A stretch of 64,000 bases of DNA from Siphonodentalium dalli (GCA_032622095.1 CP136069.1:169066394-169130393), one strand, 5' to 3'. Numbered from the stretch's first letter, positions 23,341-34,428 are shown. Notes: generated from the sequence alone by a model not told the origin. Translations and numbers: made by a program.

Positions 23341-24017
23341 TGATTATTGCGACATAACGAAGAAGCGGCCCCCGTTGGTTCAGAGTGCCCGGATGAAGAT
23401 AATTAATCGAGTGTGCTTCTCACAGTACGAGCTAACTGCATGGCCTCCTATAGCCTGATACCGGAGTACGCTGTGTATGTCTCTTTGGAAAGCAGACGAA
23501 ATTCCTAAACAATGTACATCTGTTAGTAATTTCGTCGGCTTTTCTAAGACAGGCTATTTGGCCATGCGTTTGTCACAACAGACCTGTTTCTTACGTGCAT
23601 GCATAATTCGTGTTTATTGATAGTAATGATGAAAAGAGTAACGGCTTGTATTAATCGAATAATATAAATGAAGTTAGTTTGCCGCGTATCGTAATCAGGA
23701 TGGACTTTATTTTACCTATAGACCATTTTACAGATAACCATTTTGACTGTTGCATTGTGGGCCAGAAAGTATCCAAATAAAGCCACGTGCTTTACGGTCG
23801 CATGCATTTACTATGGGGCATTTAGGGTGGGTCTATAAAACTAATTATAACTTTGGTATCTGTCATAGTTTACGCGATAAATTTTAAACATATATCAGGG
23901 ACATGTACCCCTTCTAGAATGTTCAAAAACATTTCCAGTTGCTTGTCGTATTTTAAATGATTTTATGCGATGAAATAATGCGAAAATTTAGAAAATTGCA
24001 CTATAATTTCTCAATAC

Positions 24018-25433
24018 TTTGCGGTTTTAGTAAACGCCTGATAAAAGTATTTCTATTGGGAATTTTTACACCAAATTTTCAGAGAATATAGAGTAAACAC
24101 AGTACTATCGGAATATCGTAAAGGAGTTCTGTGCATTTGGGATTGATTAACCCTCAGACTGCCGAAGCTGTCGTCAATAAATTCGCTTTTTCGTGTTCGA
24201 CGAAAATGAAACTTGTCTGTTTAAAGGTACGGTTGGCCTTGGCGGTGGGTATCCTGTGAAAATATTTCCACCCGTCAAAAACCGCCACAAACAGAAAGAA
24301 CAACTAAATGTAGACAGACTTTGTCCGTATACAAATAAGAAATATCGCATAAACAGTATGTTATTGTCATATATTTGACCATTGTTATGTAAACAAAAGC
24401 ATAAAAAGTTACTTTTCTGGTGTTTGTTTATATTATGATGGTAAACATAAAGAGCGTTCTTTGTTGGTGAATTCCTGATATGGAACGAATAAAGAGCGTT
24501 TATGTCATTTGTGTGTGATTAGCCAGCAGCATTGTGCTGTCTTCTGTTACACAATCAGGCTCTTGCTTTGGTCAATATAGTAAATCTTTATGATAACATG
24601 CTGTTTACGCGATGGTCATGCATGGTATATATGAACGAAACTGTATGCGTGTTAATGTGTTTCTGTTTTCGGTGATTGGAACAATTATGAATATTTTCGA
24701 CAACTAAGGCCTCACGTGCCTTTAAAGGTCCCATTTCGTGTCGAATGGTGAATTTGGCTGCAACAACACCCGTGATGTTTTACTTCAACTTTCAAAAGAG
24801 GAAGTTTGAACACATTTTGTATTGTTTTTTTTTTTTTGCCTAGAACAATATCCAATGATTGCGTCCATTAAAAACCTTCTTGCGCAAAAGCGCCGCTACA
24901 CGATAAAGAGCGTTTTCATTTACAATCGTTTTTACTCGTTTTCAAAACTGATGTATATTGTTTTGTGAATGCTCATTGGTCACGCTATTTATTTTACGTA
25001 TTTTTTTCTGTTGCATTTGAACATTTGTTACACAGGCTTCGCGATTATTAACTTCAACTGATAAGCGCCGACTGCGCAACGTATGCGCTCAACAGTTTGT
25101 CTCAAATAAATTGTTATAAAAACACAGGTTTATGGCCGCGGACATAAGCCGATTAAGTGTGATGTAATTTATCCATGAACTTGACAACTGGAGATTATAT
25201 CACCATTCGACACGAAAATTGGACCTTTAAACAGACAAGTTTCATTTTCGTCGAACGCGAAAAAACGAATTTATTGACGGCAGCTTCGGCAGTCTGAGGG
25301 TTAATCAATCCCAAATGCACAGAACTCCTTTGCGATATTCCGATAGTACTGTGTTTACTCTATATTCTCTGAAAATTTGGTGTAAAATTTCCCAATAGAA
25401 CAACTTTTATCAGGCGTTTACTAAAACCGCAAA
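24018..25433. repeat. Large inverted repeat, ~230-bp arms
   Basis: The left arm (24018-24220 plus 24726-24750) is the near-exact complement of the right arm (25201-25433). Arms run from TTTGCGGTTTTAGTAAACG past TTAACCCTCAGACTGCC to TTTAAAGGTCC. A G element sits in the left arm only. The ~450-bp centre (24751-25200) holds no recognised gene. The internal TTAACCCTCAGACTGCC pair (24147, 25304) looks like yet another TTAA element end. Confidence 0.85.
24221..24725. mobile_element. G-family TTAA element nested in an inverted-repeat arm
   Basis: A near-identical copy of 198-699. The opposite arm preserves the empty site (TTTAAAGGTCC, complement at 25221-25231), confirming TTAA duplication. Confidence 0.9.
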
Positions 25434-25479
25434 CTTATTCCCTTCCCTATATATTCCTTATTTTCAAAAATGTCGCTTT

Positions 25480-25710
25480 CGGCTGACTTGACGGCATGGG
25501 TGTGTGGCCCGCCCCGAATACCACATAGAAACACTCCGACCTCGACCCATCACCCCCCCCCCCCAGTGGCACCACCCCGAGTGGTGAAAATTGGGTATGG
25601 ACCATTTTCGAGAATGGTAAGGATTTCGACCGATTTGACGGAATGTGTGGGTGGCCCGCCCTAAATACCACCTAAAAACACTCCGAGCCACCACGTATCA
25701 CCCCCCGGGT
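25480..25710. repeat. Two imperfect ~145-bp tandem units, GC-rich
   Basis: GACGGCATGGGTGTGTGGCC...ACACTCCGACC and GACGGAATGTGTGGGTGGCC...ACACTCCGAGCC are separated by about 145 bp, with poly-C runs. No coding assignment was possible. Confidence 0.6.
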
Positions 25711-26564
25711 GGTGGGCCTACCTCCCAACCCAAAACATATAATAGCTTACTATATAGAGACTGGGACTCATATAATATATAATATTAGTCCCAGCTACAT
25801 GTAGCTAGAAATGTGAACAGCAGACATCCTGAGATACAAACAATATATATTATTGATTGTTTGATTTTCCAACCAGTATTTAGTGGGGGGAATGTGTTGT
25901 TTTTAGACCAACAGCAGTATATTCTTCTACTTTTGGTCCAAAGTTTGGTCGGAATGGCTATCGGTTGAACAATTTAGGTTTAGAGGGTGTCAGGTTGGAC
26001 ATTTCATTTGGAAATGTTTGAGGTACCATTTGGAAAGTTCAACTGGGAGGGGGGGGGGGGGGTGCAAAGTAGTATTTCGAGAACACTTGACTTTGGTCTG
26101 GTTCAAGGTACGTACATTTGGAAATGTCATGGTGGACAAACCCAAGTTTCCCAACCACCCACCAATGGGGACCATCTACATGTAGCCACCTCCCCGATTA
26201 TAAGGTATAAGAACACATTGGCTACATGGATGCGACTAGAGATCTCCATTGTGGGGGGGTCTCCAACGATAACTTACTATTATTATCACAGTTAGTGGCC
26301 AAGACATAAATGCTATACGTGTAAGCATTCTCTCCAGTCAATTATTTACCAGATCGACATACTTCTAAGTTAGGAATGAAATAGACACGACAAGAGAAAA
26401 ATGTAATCCTGTCCATTTTGGTCAATACATGTAGGCGATCACTACCATATATATGGTAATATAAATTTTTGCCTCAAGGCGACATATAATATTTCCGAAT
26501 GCCATGCTACATGAAACTAAATATGAAATGTTCCAGATACCATAAAATCTCTTACAGGTACCGG

Positions 26565-27001
26565 TACTTAATCCGATCAGAGGGTCCCCATATAATCACA
26601 TTCCAACAACAACATTTTTTGAAATGACGCTTCAGTTTCAGAATCTAATAATTGCCCAAAAATAATGAAAAACACCATCAACTATAGTATAAAATTGCAC
26701 AAAACCTGTTATTTATCACCATTTTGTTCAACGAAATTTTACCGGTTTGTCAAATATCTGACACAAAAAGCCACTTGATTTTAGAGTTTAATATCCATCT
26801 TTGCCCGCAATTTGGTCAATGAAATTCTTCTCGTTGACTGTCTATTGGGCCACTATAATTAAAATAATAGATTTATAACATCGATATCTGATCACTCTGA
26901 GCTGTGGTGGGTGGGTTCCTCGACTCGAATCAAATATTTTTTACCCCCGAAGTCAAGGAAATAGTAATTTGCGACCGTTAATTCGGATTGAGTACCTTTA
27001 A
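26565..27001. mobile_element. D-family TTAA element, left end degraded
   Basis: The right end is GGATTGAGTACCT-TTAA; the left end is degraded (GGTACTTAATCCGATC). The interior matches 43375-43783 (CAACTATAGTATAAAATT, GGTTTGTCAAATAT). Confidence 0.65.
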
Positions 27002-28985
27002 TATCTAACAGCAACCATATCTCAACCCCACTACAATCTGGGACTAATATATGTTATACATGTATTAGTCCCAGCTACAATCAGTGAACCTGATGAATAA
27101 TTTTAACAGCATCTGAAAATGAAAGAAACATCCCGCACCTTGTCTACGATATAATGAAAGCCATAATTGTAAATCAATCAGCTCTGCGTGTACCGGTATA
27201 CATGTATATGTACACATATTGGACCCACATGAATTGCTATATTCTCCATATTAATTTAAAACGAGCGCACCACTTTAACAAACTCATTATTGAGTATTAT
27301 ATCAATAGCGATGTGTTTGTTAAAGTGGCAAGGTCATTTTAGATTTATACTCCTTTTAACATCAGTAGGCCTACACAATCATTCGTTGCATAACTTTCAT
27401 TAAATTTTCCTAGTACTGAATATAAACAGTACTGGTACAACACTAGCAGTACTTGAACCGACCATACTGTAGGTGTCTGGCCTGTTTATTACCTTTTTAA
27501 TTTGTTGATAGTTCATTCAGACAACATCCTCTAAGTTGCCTAATAATAGAGACAAACTAATAATAGTGATGGTGGGATTTTTTAGCTAAAATTAATAATA
27601 GTAACCACAGCAATTTCACTCTATGTCTCTTAGTGATCTGATCATGGGAAGTGTTCTCCAAATATAATAACAGTGTTGACACTATCATATTATTGACACT
27701 ATTATTGCACATGAGAGTACCGTTACTAGTACATGTAGATGCTAATATGAGTAAGTCATTATCAAGTCTGGCTCTTCTTGAATTCAACTATCATAGTGAT
27801 ATTCAACTACATGTATTATAGCTTAATTGTACTACCATACACAATGTATACTGGTACGGTATATACGTAAACTCCAGGTTTTCTCTGTTTTTACTAAAAC
27901 TTCATGGAATCATCTCACTTCGTAATGCACAACCACATTAAAGTGTACATGTATATAACACTATAATTTTAAAAGAGAAAATGAGAAGGCATCAGATTCC
28001 AATATAAAAAGAATTCTACAGCTTATTGCAGGAGACCTGTTTATTTCATAATGGCAGAAGTACATATGTGCATGTATGCCATTTGAATGACATTTTAATA
28101 ACTTCTCACCAAGATGATTTCAAAATTCTAACTACTAGTACAAGTAAATCAGTTAAATAATCAAAAATGCCAGCACCGATATATATACTGTACTACATGT
28201 AGTAGGTACCGTACATGAGATATTGTCACCACTTCATAATAGTTGAATATATACATGTACCGGTACAATGGAATTCAAGTTGTATCAGACCTGTTGTTTG
28301 GCATAACCAATGTACCAGTAAGTGACTTTGGTGATCACTGTTAGTCATTGATTTTGATAACATAAGTTCATGATTTTTACAAAATAATTTTAATGAATCA
28401 AAACCATGTGCAGCCGCATGTGTAACATGTAACTGTCTTTGTCCATTAGTCATTATCCAAGTCTGGTTTAGTCTTGATCTAATGATCAAAGGCGGAATGT
28501 TACTAGTATGTACCGGTAACTTATTATCATGATCCGGGAGTACTGATGAATTATAATCCATTTCACAGCATTGTCCATGTCTGCATGTATCATGACATGT
28601 TTGGTAAACATCCTCACTCGATTCACTGACACTGGTGAGTGGTGCCATTGCCATTCTAATTCTCCATATCATGTTCTACCCTTCACAAGTTCACACACAT
28701 GTAGCTACTGTACTTCTAATCAGTCTAATGTACTATTCAGAATGATAGAATCTGAATGAACATTCAATGACCTTTTACGGCATCAGCGTTGACTGCATTT
28801 CAGCGTTGACTGCATTTCAGCATTGAAGGGATGAGGAGTCCAGAATAGAACTATAATCATCATATTTTGCAATAATCATTACATTCACATTGTTTGCATT
28901 CTTCCATTGGGGTCAATCAGTGCTATTCTGTATTCACTTATTCGAGTCAATCAATGTCCATGATAATAACAGCTGAATACGGCAT
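27002..28985. other. Unassigned part of the 6.4-kb insertion
   Basis: AT-rich with many TACATGTA motifs and a TGGGACTAATAT...ATTAGTCCCA inverted pair (about 27039-27075). The longest anonymous frame (28226-28672, minus) has no domain features. Confidence 0.45.
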
Positions 28986-28989
28986 AGTC

Positions 28990-29170
28990 TGACCTGCCAC
29001 ACTCAGTGACTCACACACAGTGTCTGTGACCAGTCCAGTGTTAGTTCAGTCATGAACGTAGTGCGCATCCTTCTACGCTGGAAGCAGCAATCTGCGAAAG
29101 CGGTCATGTTGACCAACTTCACCAAGTCCAGTGTGCGATATTCGGATTGGTCCCGTCACTTCACATGATA
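28990..29170. other. GC-richer island with short ORFs, possible 5' exon
   Basis: An ATG at 29053 opens a 38-codon frame starting MNVVRILLRWKQQSAKAV, basic and free of acidic residues until its end, like a mitochondrial presequence. It closes with TGA and has no obvious splice donor. It stands out in base composition from its surroundings. Confidence 0.2.
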
Positions 29171-29706
29171 TTTTCTGATAATTAAGCGGTATTTCTAACA
29201 TCCAACGGGTTAAAACAGTCTATATCTAATCCGTTGTGTACACGAAAGAATGAGATACACATTTTCTGCGAATAATGAACGAAACAAGCAGATATGACAG
29301 ATGAAAAAACTATTTTTTTTTAACACATAAAAATCGGAAATTCCACACCGGAAGTGTGAAATAACGTACTCTAACTCTGGGAACAATTTATCCCCAATTT
29401 CATGTACAATAATGTTTAAACATTATCATAACATATTCGACTTGTTTTTAATTTGTTTTCGTGAAAAGGAATGATAAAAGGCACAATAAACATATCTAGA
29501 ACGACAACTAAATCCAAATTAGCCATTTCCCCGTCATATTTCGGTCAGGCAAGCGAGGTACAAAAATGTATGAATCTGAGTACGAAAGTCGGAGTGTTCC
29601 TCTATCGTATTGCAATAATCGCCAACCTATTATAATATAAAAAGCTATGCAGGGGGATAACTCGGAAAAAAAATTATTGTTGCGGAAAAAGTCTCATTGT
29701 GAGACT

Positions 29707-30025
29707 TTAAAAACAAACTGGATAAAACCTTAGGGGCATGTTATAACTCAAAACTATCACCAAGTATTCATAGTAATAATTTTGATGCCCATGAAAAACG
29801 TAAGATTCCCTGGCACTAAACCTACAAAATAAGTCTGTTAAAGAATATAAGAAAAAATTATTAAAATTGTAAAAAATAATATCAAATGATGAAAAATTGT
29901 TAGGCCAAAGCATTCTCTTATATATGCGAGGCGACCAATGGTTGACTCGCATATATAAGAGAATGCATTGGCACAGGGTATATGGGTTGATACAAAAATT
30001 GGACTTGGCACTGAAAGGGAATTAA
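29707..30025. mobile_element. T2 MITE, right half of a split copy
   Basis: Continues T2 from TTAAAAACAAACTGG through the palindrome (about 29903-29969) to GGCACTGAAAGGGAATTAA. It pairs with 23217-23340. Confidence 0.8.
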
Positions 30026-30350
30026 GTATACGGTTTGGACACACTGGGTTTGTGAAATATTTTCTTGGCATGAAAACACCTTGTGATATAACCGCATGAA
30101 AGCTCAATATATGCCGATAAGTTGAATGAAGAGGCAACTTCGCGGAAATCATAATTATGAGACGATCACTAAACTGCGAAGTGTACGACACTGTATTGCC
30201 TAACCACTCGCATGCTTCCCTAACAATTTCATGCGTATCAGTTAACCACGAGTAAAAAGTTTATTTCGCATGCTTTTATGAGTGAATTTGTGAAGACAAA
30301 TGAATCTCCATCATGCCATGGAGAGGATAAGGAGATCATCTTCATCCAAC
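30026..30350. other. Unassigned intergenic sequence
   Basis: Nothing was recognised. Confidence 0.5.
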
Positions 30351-30500
30351 ATAACTAACCCTTTCATGACGGGAGCTGTGCTGGTGCAGCAAAAAAGATC
30401 CTGTGCCAGTGCATTCTCTTATAGATGTGAGTCTCCAAAAGGGAGCCTCATATACATGTATATAAGAGAATGCACTGGCTTACAAGGTCAAGGTAAATGC
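30351..30500. mobile_element. T3 MITE fragment
   Basis: The left end CCCTTTCATGACGGGAGC, one palindrome with CCAGTGCATT/AATGCACTGG arms, then TTACAAGGTCAAGGTAAAT. The rest is missing. Confidence 0.7.
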
Positions 30501-30949
30501 CGACGAAGCCATTCCTGGTTCAGCCAAACTCATATAGCATGGCTCATGGACAACCAGGTTTTAATTGCGCTGCCACTTGCCAAAATTGCCAATGGCAAAA
30601 AAATTACATTTGGCAAAAATTTTTGAAAAGTGGGATTTTAATTCTGCGATATGAACGATTTAGTTATAATTAATACATCATCAAAGTGCAGATTAATCCG
30701 ATACATGTGCATGATTTAAATAGACGGACATAAATTAGCAGCCAGACCTTGAAAACGCATTCGAGAGTCGCTAAAGTGATTAATTACTGAGTTAAACAGT
30801 GACAATGGTGAGGTCAACCATACTATAGGTTAATCAATTTCAGTGCTGCATGCACATGGTAATGCGTGCCTTGTCACTTGATAGTTGTCAAATGAATGAT
30901 TGTTTGTTTGACAAATCTAATTAAATTTCTATGGGTGTTAATTTAAGTA

Positions 30950-31064
30950 AGATAAACAACTTGGTCTGTCCATTATGCGTTAGAAAGTTCCACGCTTGCT
31001 TGGGGCTGGTGCCCCTCGCCTGAAACTTTCTAAACACATAATGGACAGACCTCATCGTTTATCT
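30950..31064. repeat. Strong ~115-nt hairpin
   Basis: GGTCTGTCCATTATGCGTTA pairs with TAAACACATAATGGACAGACC; the stem continues outward (AGATAAAC/GTTTATCT) and inward (AAAGTT...AACTTT), with a GCTTGGGGCTGGTGCCCC tip. It could be a single-copy foldback MITE or a hairpin RNA precursor. No second copy was noticed in the window. Confidence 0.6.
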
Positions 31065-31175
31065 ACTAAATAAATTTGCTATCGACTCATGTCGTTGCTG
31101 CACTGAAATATCGGTGTTATGGCATATAGACACAGTTCATTTGCACCGATGTATCGGTGTTACGTATTCAAAGGG

Positions 31176-31320
31176 TTAATGACGGCATTGTATTCCATGG
31201 TGTTCGGTGTTTTATGACCAGCGAGTATAAGACAATAGGTTAATCAGCCAAATGAAATGGAGCCGGATTCAATTTTGGCTCTTTGTCTGCAACCCTGATA
31301 GTCAAAATAATATGTAACTT
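31176..31320. repeat. Copy 1 of the GACGGCATTGTATTCCAT segment
   Basis: Matches about 36100-36250 and 43785-43935. It marks the upstream part of the ancestral tandem unit of the lectin array. Confidence 0.65.
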
Positions 31321-32059
31321 TGCCATCAAATGGAACAAACTTGATGACTCTGTTGTGTGCGCCAGTGATCCAGAGGATTTCTTAAGGGCACTCCGCAAGA
31401 TCACTGTTCCTGGAGAATTCCATCCGTCGCAGCCTCCAGGATCAACTCTAAAAACAGAGACACCTTCCTCCCTGTGCGCCTAAGGCCAGCATTGTCCCAT
31501 ATATATATATATAAATTTCTTAACTGTTTAGTAATGTGGAAAGTATTTATTTTGTACATATATGCAGATACATTTTATTTTCATGCATCAAGCTGAGCAG
31601 TACATGTATATATTAAATACAGATGGAAAAAAATTTCACCAATTTTCCCCAATTAGCTGATGTATTGCCATGCTTATATATAATCATATCAGACTGTTTG
31701 GACAATGCCAATAACTTCTTTTTAGGTTGTTACAACTGCGTTTTACATGTACATTCTATATAGTTGTATTGTGTACATGTATATAGTGCTTAGATTCTAG
31801 AACATTTTTGTTTGTTTTGATAATCAGTAAAAGCCGATGTTCAAATGTGAGGTACAATTAATATCCGATGGGCTATTATCGGCCGATGGCCGATTCCGAT
31901 AATCGGAACATCACTACATATTGGCCACAAGCCGCCACCAGCCATAATTTCAATTTGGAAAGTCATTTTGGAATTTGGCAAAAAAAATAAAATCATTTGG
32001 AAAGAGAAAATGTTAGTCCAGCGGCAACCCTGTGGACCACCCACCAGCTCTACTACATG

Positions 32060-32250
32060 TACAATCGACTCCTTAACCACAGCAGAATTATGGGTAATTT
32101 TTCAGGATTTAGTCAGAAATATGGCTTGTTGCCAATCACCGGAAAGCTCTCACTGAGAGCTTTCCGATGAATGGCAACAAGCCATATTTCCATCTAAATC
32201 CTGAAAAATTACCCATAATTCTGCTGTGGTTAAGGAGTCGTTTATTTAGG
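32060..32250. mobile_element. B-family MITE, both ends trimmed
   Basis: A palindrome from AATCGACTCCTTAACC to TTATTTAGGG. The outer CAGTAATGC ends are missing on both sides. The homologous flanks of genes 2 and 3 (TACATGTAGGTGCCTGG) lack it. Confidence 0.8.
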
Positions 32251-32571
32251 GTGCCTGGATTTTTCTGAACCTCTATTCTATATCCAACCTTTTGCTTCAC
32301 ATCTCACCATTAGACGACTCTGAATAAAAGCTGACAAGAAATAGATTATTCCCTCACTTTTATATTAACTGAATTCACAACTAAAGTGTCTTATTGTTTC
32401 TAGGTCGAAAAAGAAAACAATGATCATGTGAAGACCACATCACAACAAAGGAAGCAACATCACGTGAGGATGAATCTGATCCTCATCCAACACTGAGTCT
32501 CTTTAGAAGATTGAAGACAGTGACAGTGAGGGCTCCAGTGTTGCTATCTATGAAACATATATACAGTAATG

Positions 32572-32778
32572 CTCTAAATAATCGACTCTTTAACCACAGC
32601 AGAATTATGGGTAACTTTTCAGGATTTAGTCAGAAATATGGCTTGTTGCCATTCATCAGAAAGCTCTCGCCGAGAGCTTTCCGATGAATGGCAACAAGCC
32701 ATATTTCTGACTAAATCCTGAAAAGTTACCCATAATTCTGCTGTGGTTAAGGAGTTGATTATTTAGAGCATTACTGTA
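32572..32778. mobile_element. B-family foldback MITE, complete
   Basis: TA-flanked 207-bp palindrome with CTCTCGCCGAGAG at the centre. It sits about 350 bp upstream of lectin gene 1 and is absent from the flanks of the other copies. Confidence 0.9.
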
Positions 32779-33125
32779 CGCTGTAAGCACTCACTGGCAC
32801 TGTTGCACGGTGATAGAATTACAAGAGACTACACTTAAAGTAGTATAGTTTTGTTAAAGATATCAATATTATGCTTTATAGAATGAAGACATGACACTTC
32901 AGAGGAAGCTTTCTGTGAAAAACATATAGTATATATACTCTACAAGTGTGCTTCAATACGGTAGCATGGTGACATAAATTATACGAGACAGCTATTAAAG
33001 GCAATAAATGCAGCGAGGACAGATCGACGGAAGCTTTCTGTGAACAATGAAATGTTGTTGAAGACAAATTTCAGTGATAAATTTCAGTAACTATTTTTGG
33101 CACACAGTACATACTGACGGAAATA

Positions 33126-33857
33126 ATGGCTGATATTTCCAGAGTTGTTACCACTATTCTGCTGTTTGTGATCGTTCTGAGCAGAATTTTAGTGGCAATT
33201 GACGAGATACTGATCGCAAAAACAGAAAATTATTTACGATGTCGGAAGCTTTGTACATTCCAGCGCTCGTGTGAGAGAATTTACTTCATGAAGAAGACAT
33301 GTTTGATGATAAAAAATGTGACAAGTATTTACGGTGAAAAAGTGGTTAAATCTGCAGTGCCTGGAATGGTATGCACAACGGGAGTTTGTAGTGAGAATGA
33401 ACTGTGCATTCCTACCGGCAAATGGGGTCCTGATAGAGGTTATAGATGTGAGGCTCTCCACCGTGTAGACGCCATCAATTTGAAGGGATTATATTTTTCA
33501 CTCCAAAGACTTGAATTTGATGAAGCAGACAGTGAATGCCAAAAACAGAAAGGACAATTATTCGTCATTGCAAATCACAATGAGTTGGCTCAATTTATTC
33601 AAGAAAAAAAATTTGAACAAACCACACCCAAGGGTTACTGGATAAACGGGGAAGACAGAAATTCAGAAGGGAATTTCACAACAACATCAGGAAATATGAT
33701 TCCTTACATAGAATGGGTACCTAGCCAACCTGACAATTATTGTGGAAAAGAGCACTGCTTGGAATTGATAGTAAGCTACTATTACTTCATAAATGACAAT
33801 TCATGTGATACAAAAAACGGGTTTGTCTGTGAGTTTCCTCTCATAAACAGAAATTAA
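33126..33857 (+). CDS. Secreted C-type-lectin-like protein, copy 1 (intact)
   Basis: An intronless 243-codon frame. Residues about 7-25 are hydrophobic (VVTTILLFVIVLSRILVAI), a signal peptide or anchor. Residues 39-108 hold eight cysteines: C39, C43, C49 and C59 with spacing like a PAN/apple core, then C83, C88, C94 and C108 like half an EGF domain (both comparisons are inference). The C-type lectin domain follows from about 120: first cysteine C138, WING at 172-175, QPD at 201-203, EHC at 209-211, ND at 223-224, C227 and final CEF at 235-237. QPD plus E and ND is the galactose-type calcium/sugar site. Sequons at N64 and N183. An extra C206 is unique to this copy, and the 155-171 loop differs from its sisters. 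Likely an extracellular recognition molecule; the ligand is unknown. Confidence 0.88.
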   Translation: MADISRVVTTILLFVIVLSRILVAIDEILIAKTENYLRCRKLCTFQRSCERIYFMKKTCLMIKNVTSIYGEKVVKSAVPGMVCTTGVCSENELCIPTGKWGPDRGYRCEALHRVDAINLKGLYFSLQRLEFDEADSECQKQKGQLFVIANHNELAQFIQEKKFEQTTPKGYWINGEDRNSEGNFTTTSGNMIPYIEWVPSQPDNYCGKEHCLELIVSYYYFINDNSCDTKNGFVCEFPLINRN

Positions 33858-33877
33858 CCCTGATTTGACTGGGTAGT

Positions 33878-34275
33878 ACCATCAACTTGAAAGGATTATA
33901 TTGTTCACCCCAAATACTTGAATTTGATGAAGCAGACAGTGAATGCCAAAAACAGAAAGGACAATTATTCATCATTGGAAATAGTAATGAGTGGTCACAG
34001 CTGGCTAAATTTATTCAAGAAACACCTACACTGTCCACAATTGAAGCTTACTCAGGATAAATGGGGAAGGCAGAATTTCAGAAGGAAATTTCAATACAAC
34101 ATCTGGGAATCCAATGCCTTACACAAATTGGAATCTAGGCCAACCTGATAACAACAGGGGCAAAGAGCACTGCATGGAATTGTGGCCAAGCAAAATAAGA
34201 CTACTTAATGAACGACACACGATGTACAGGAAAAAATGGATTTATCTGCGAGTTTCGTCTCATGAACTTAAAAAC
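33878..34275 (+). pseudogene. Orphan lectin-domain cassette without 5' half (a)
   Basis: Starts only 20 bp after gene 1 at the position equal to residue 117 (CCATCAACTTGAAAGG). It runs through FDEADSECQ, a TCAGGATAA stop near WING, and GQPDNNRGKEHC in a shifted frame, to a shifted RVSSHELK end. At least two frameshifts. It has no leader, cysteine module or promoter. Confidence 0.8.
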
Positions 34276-34333
34276 AGCAGTTATTCATTGGGTTGTAATG
34301 GATTATGCATTACAAAGTGACTGTTATTGAAGA

Positions 34334-34428
34334 ATGCCAAGAACAGAAAGACAATTATTCATCATTGAAAATGGCGACCAGTGGTCACAGCCAGTTGAGT
34401 TTGTTCAAGAGACACCTACAGTAATGCC
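34334..34428 (+). pseudogene. Short orphan lectin fragment (b) cut by a B MITE
   Basis: AATGCCAAGAACAGAAAGAC through CAAGAGACACCTACA matches the first third of the lectin domain out of frame, then stops at the TA where a B element begins. Confidence 0.75.

Larger units (their letters stand above)
23341..29706. mobile_element. 6.4-kb TTAA-flanked insertion splitting a T2 element
   Basis: T2 reads GCGAATTTAAAAACAAACTGG when intact (reverse of about 16690-16715). Here GCGAATTTAA ends at 23340 and TTAAAAACAAACTGG resumes at 29707, so everything between lies inside a duplicated TTAA. The termini AGGGGCACTTTGAT and (complement) AGTCTCACAATGAG match at about 8 of 14 positions, a weak inverted repeat. 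No transposase frame was recognised. It may be a large non-autonomous element or a carrier of host DNA. Confidence 0.55.
31560..33125 (+). promoter_or_regulatory. 5' flank of lectin gene 1, shared among copies
   Basis: Blocks shared with the flanks of gene 2 (38240-39290) and gene 3 (48060-48998): TTTTCATGCAT...GAGCAG, AGCGGCAACC...CACCCACCAGC and GTGCCTGGAT...ACCTCTATTC. It ends with a ~127-bp unit bounded by GGAAGCTTTCTGTGAA at about 32900 and 33027. Just before the ATG, GGCACACAG is conserved in all copies and may be a 3' splice site; GGAAATAATGG is the start context. A TAGTGATGTTCCGATTATCGG-type hAT end remnant (31860-31915) lies within. Confidence 0.5.

Noticed and set aside
28226-28672. 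Longest anonymous frame (148 codons, minus strand) as a gene
   Set aside because: No domain, no splice signals, a composition typical of chance frames, and it overlaps an open frame on the other strand.
29053-29169. 38-codon MNVVRILLRW frame as a confirmed mitochondrial protein exon
   Set aside because: Presequence-like composition only; it ends in a stop without a splice donor, so it is kept only as a low-confidence island.
33234-33461. Minus-strand frames of about 75 codons inside every lectin copy
   Set aside because: Antisense shadows of the conserved 5' half; conservation is explained by the sense gene.
33918-34148. Frame starting MNLMKQTVNAKNRKDNYSS (and its sisters at 39683, 49683 and elsewhere) as separate proteins
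   Set aside because: It is the +1 reading of the lectin domain, not an independent gene.
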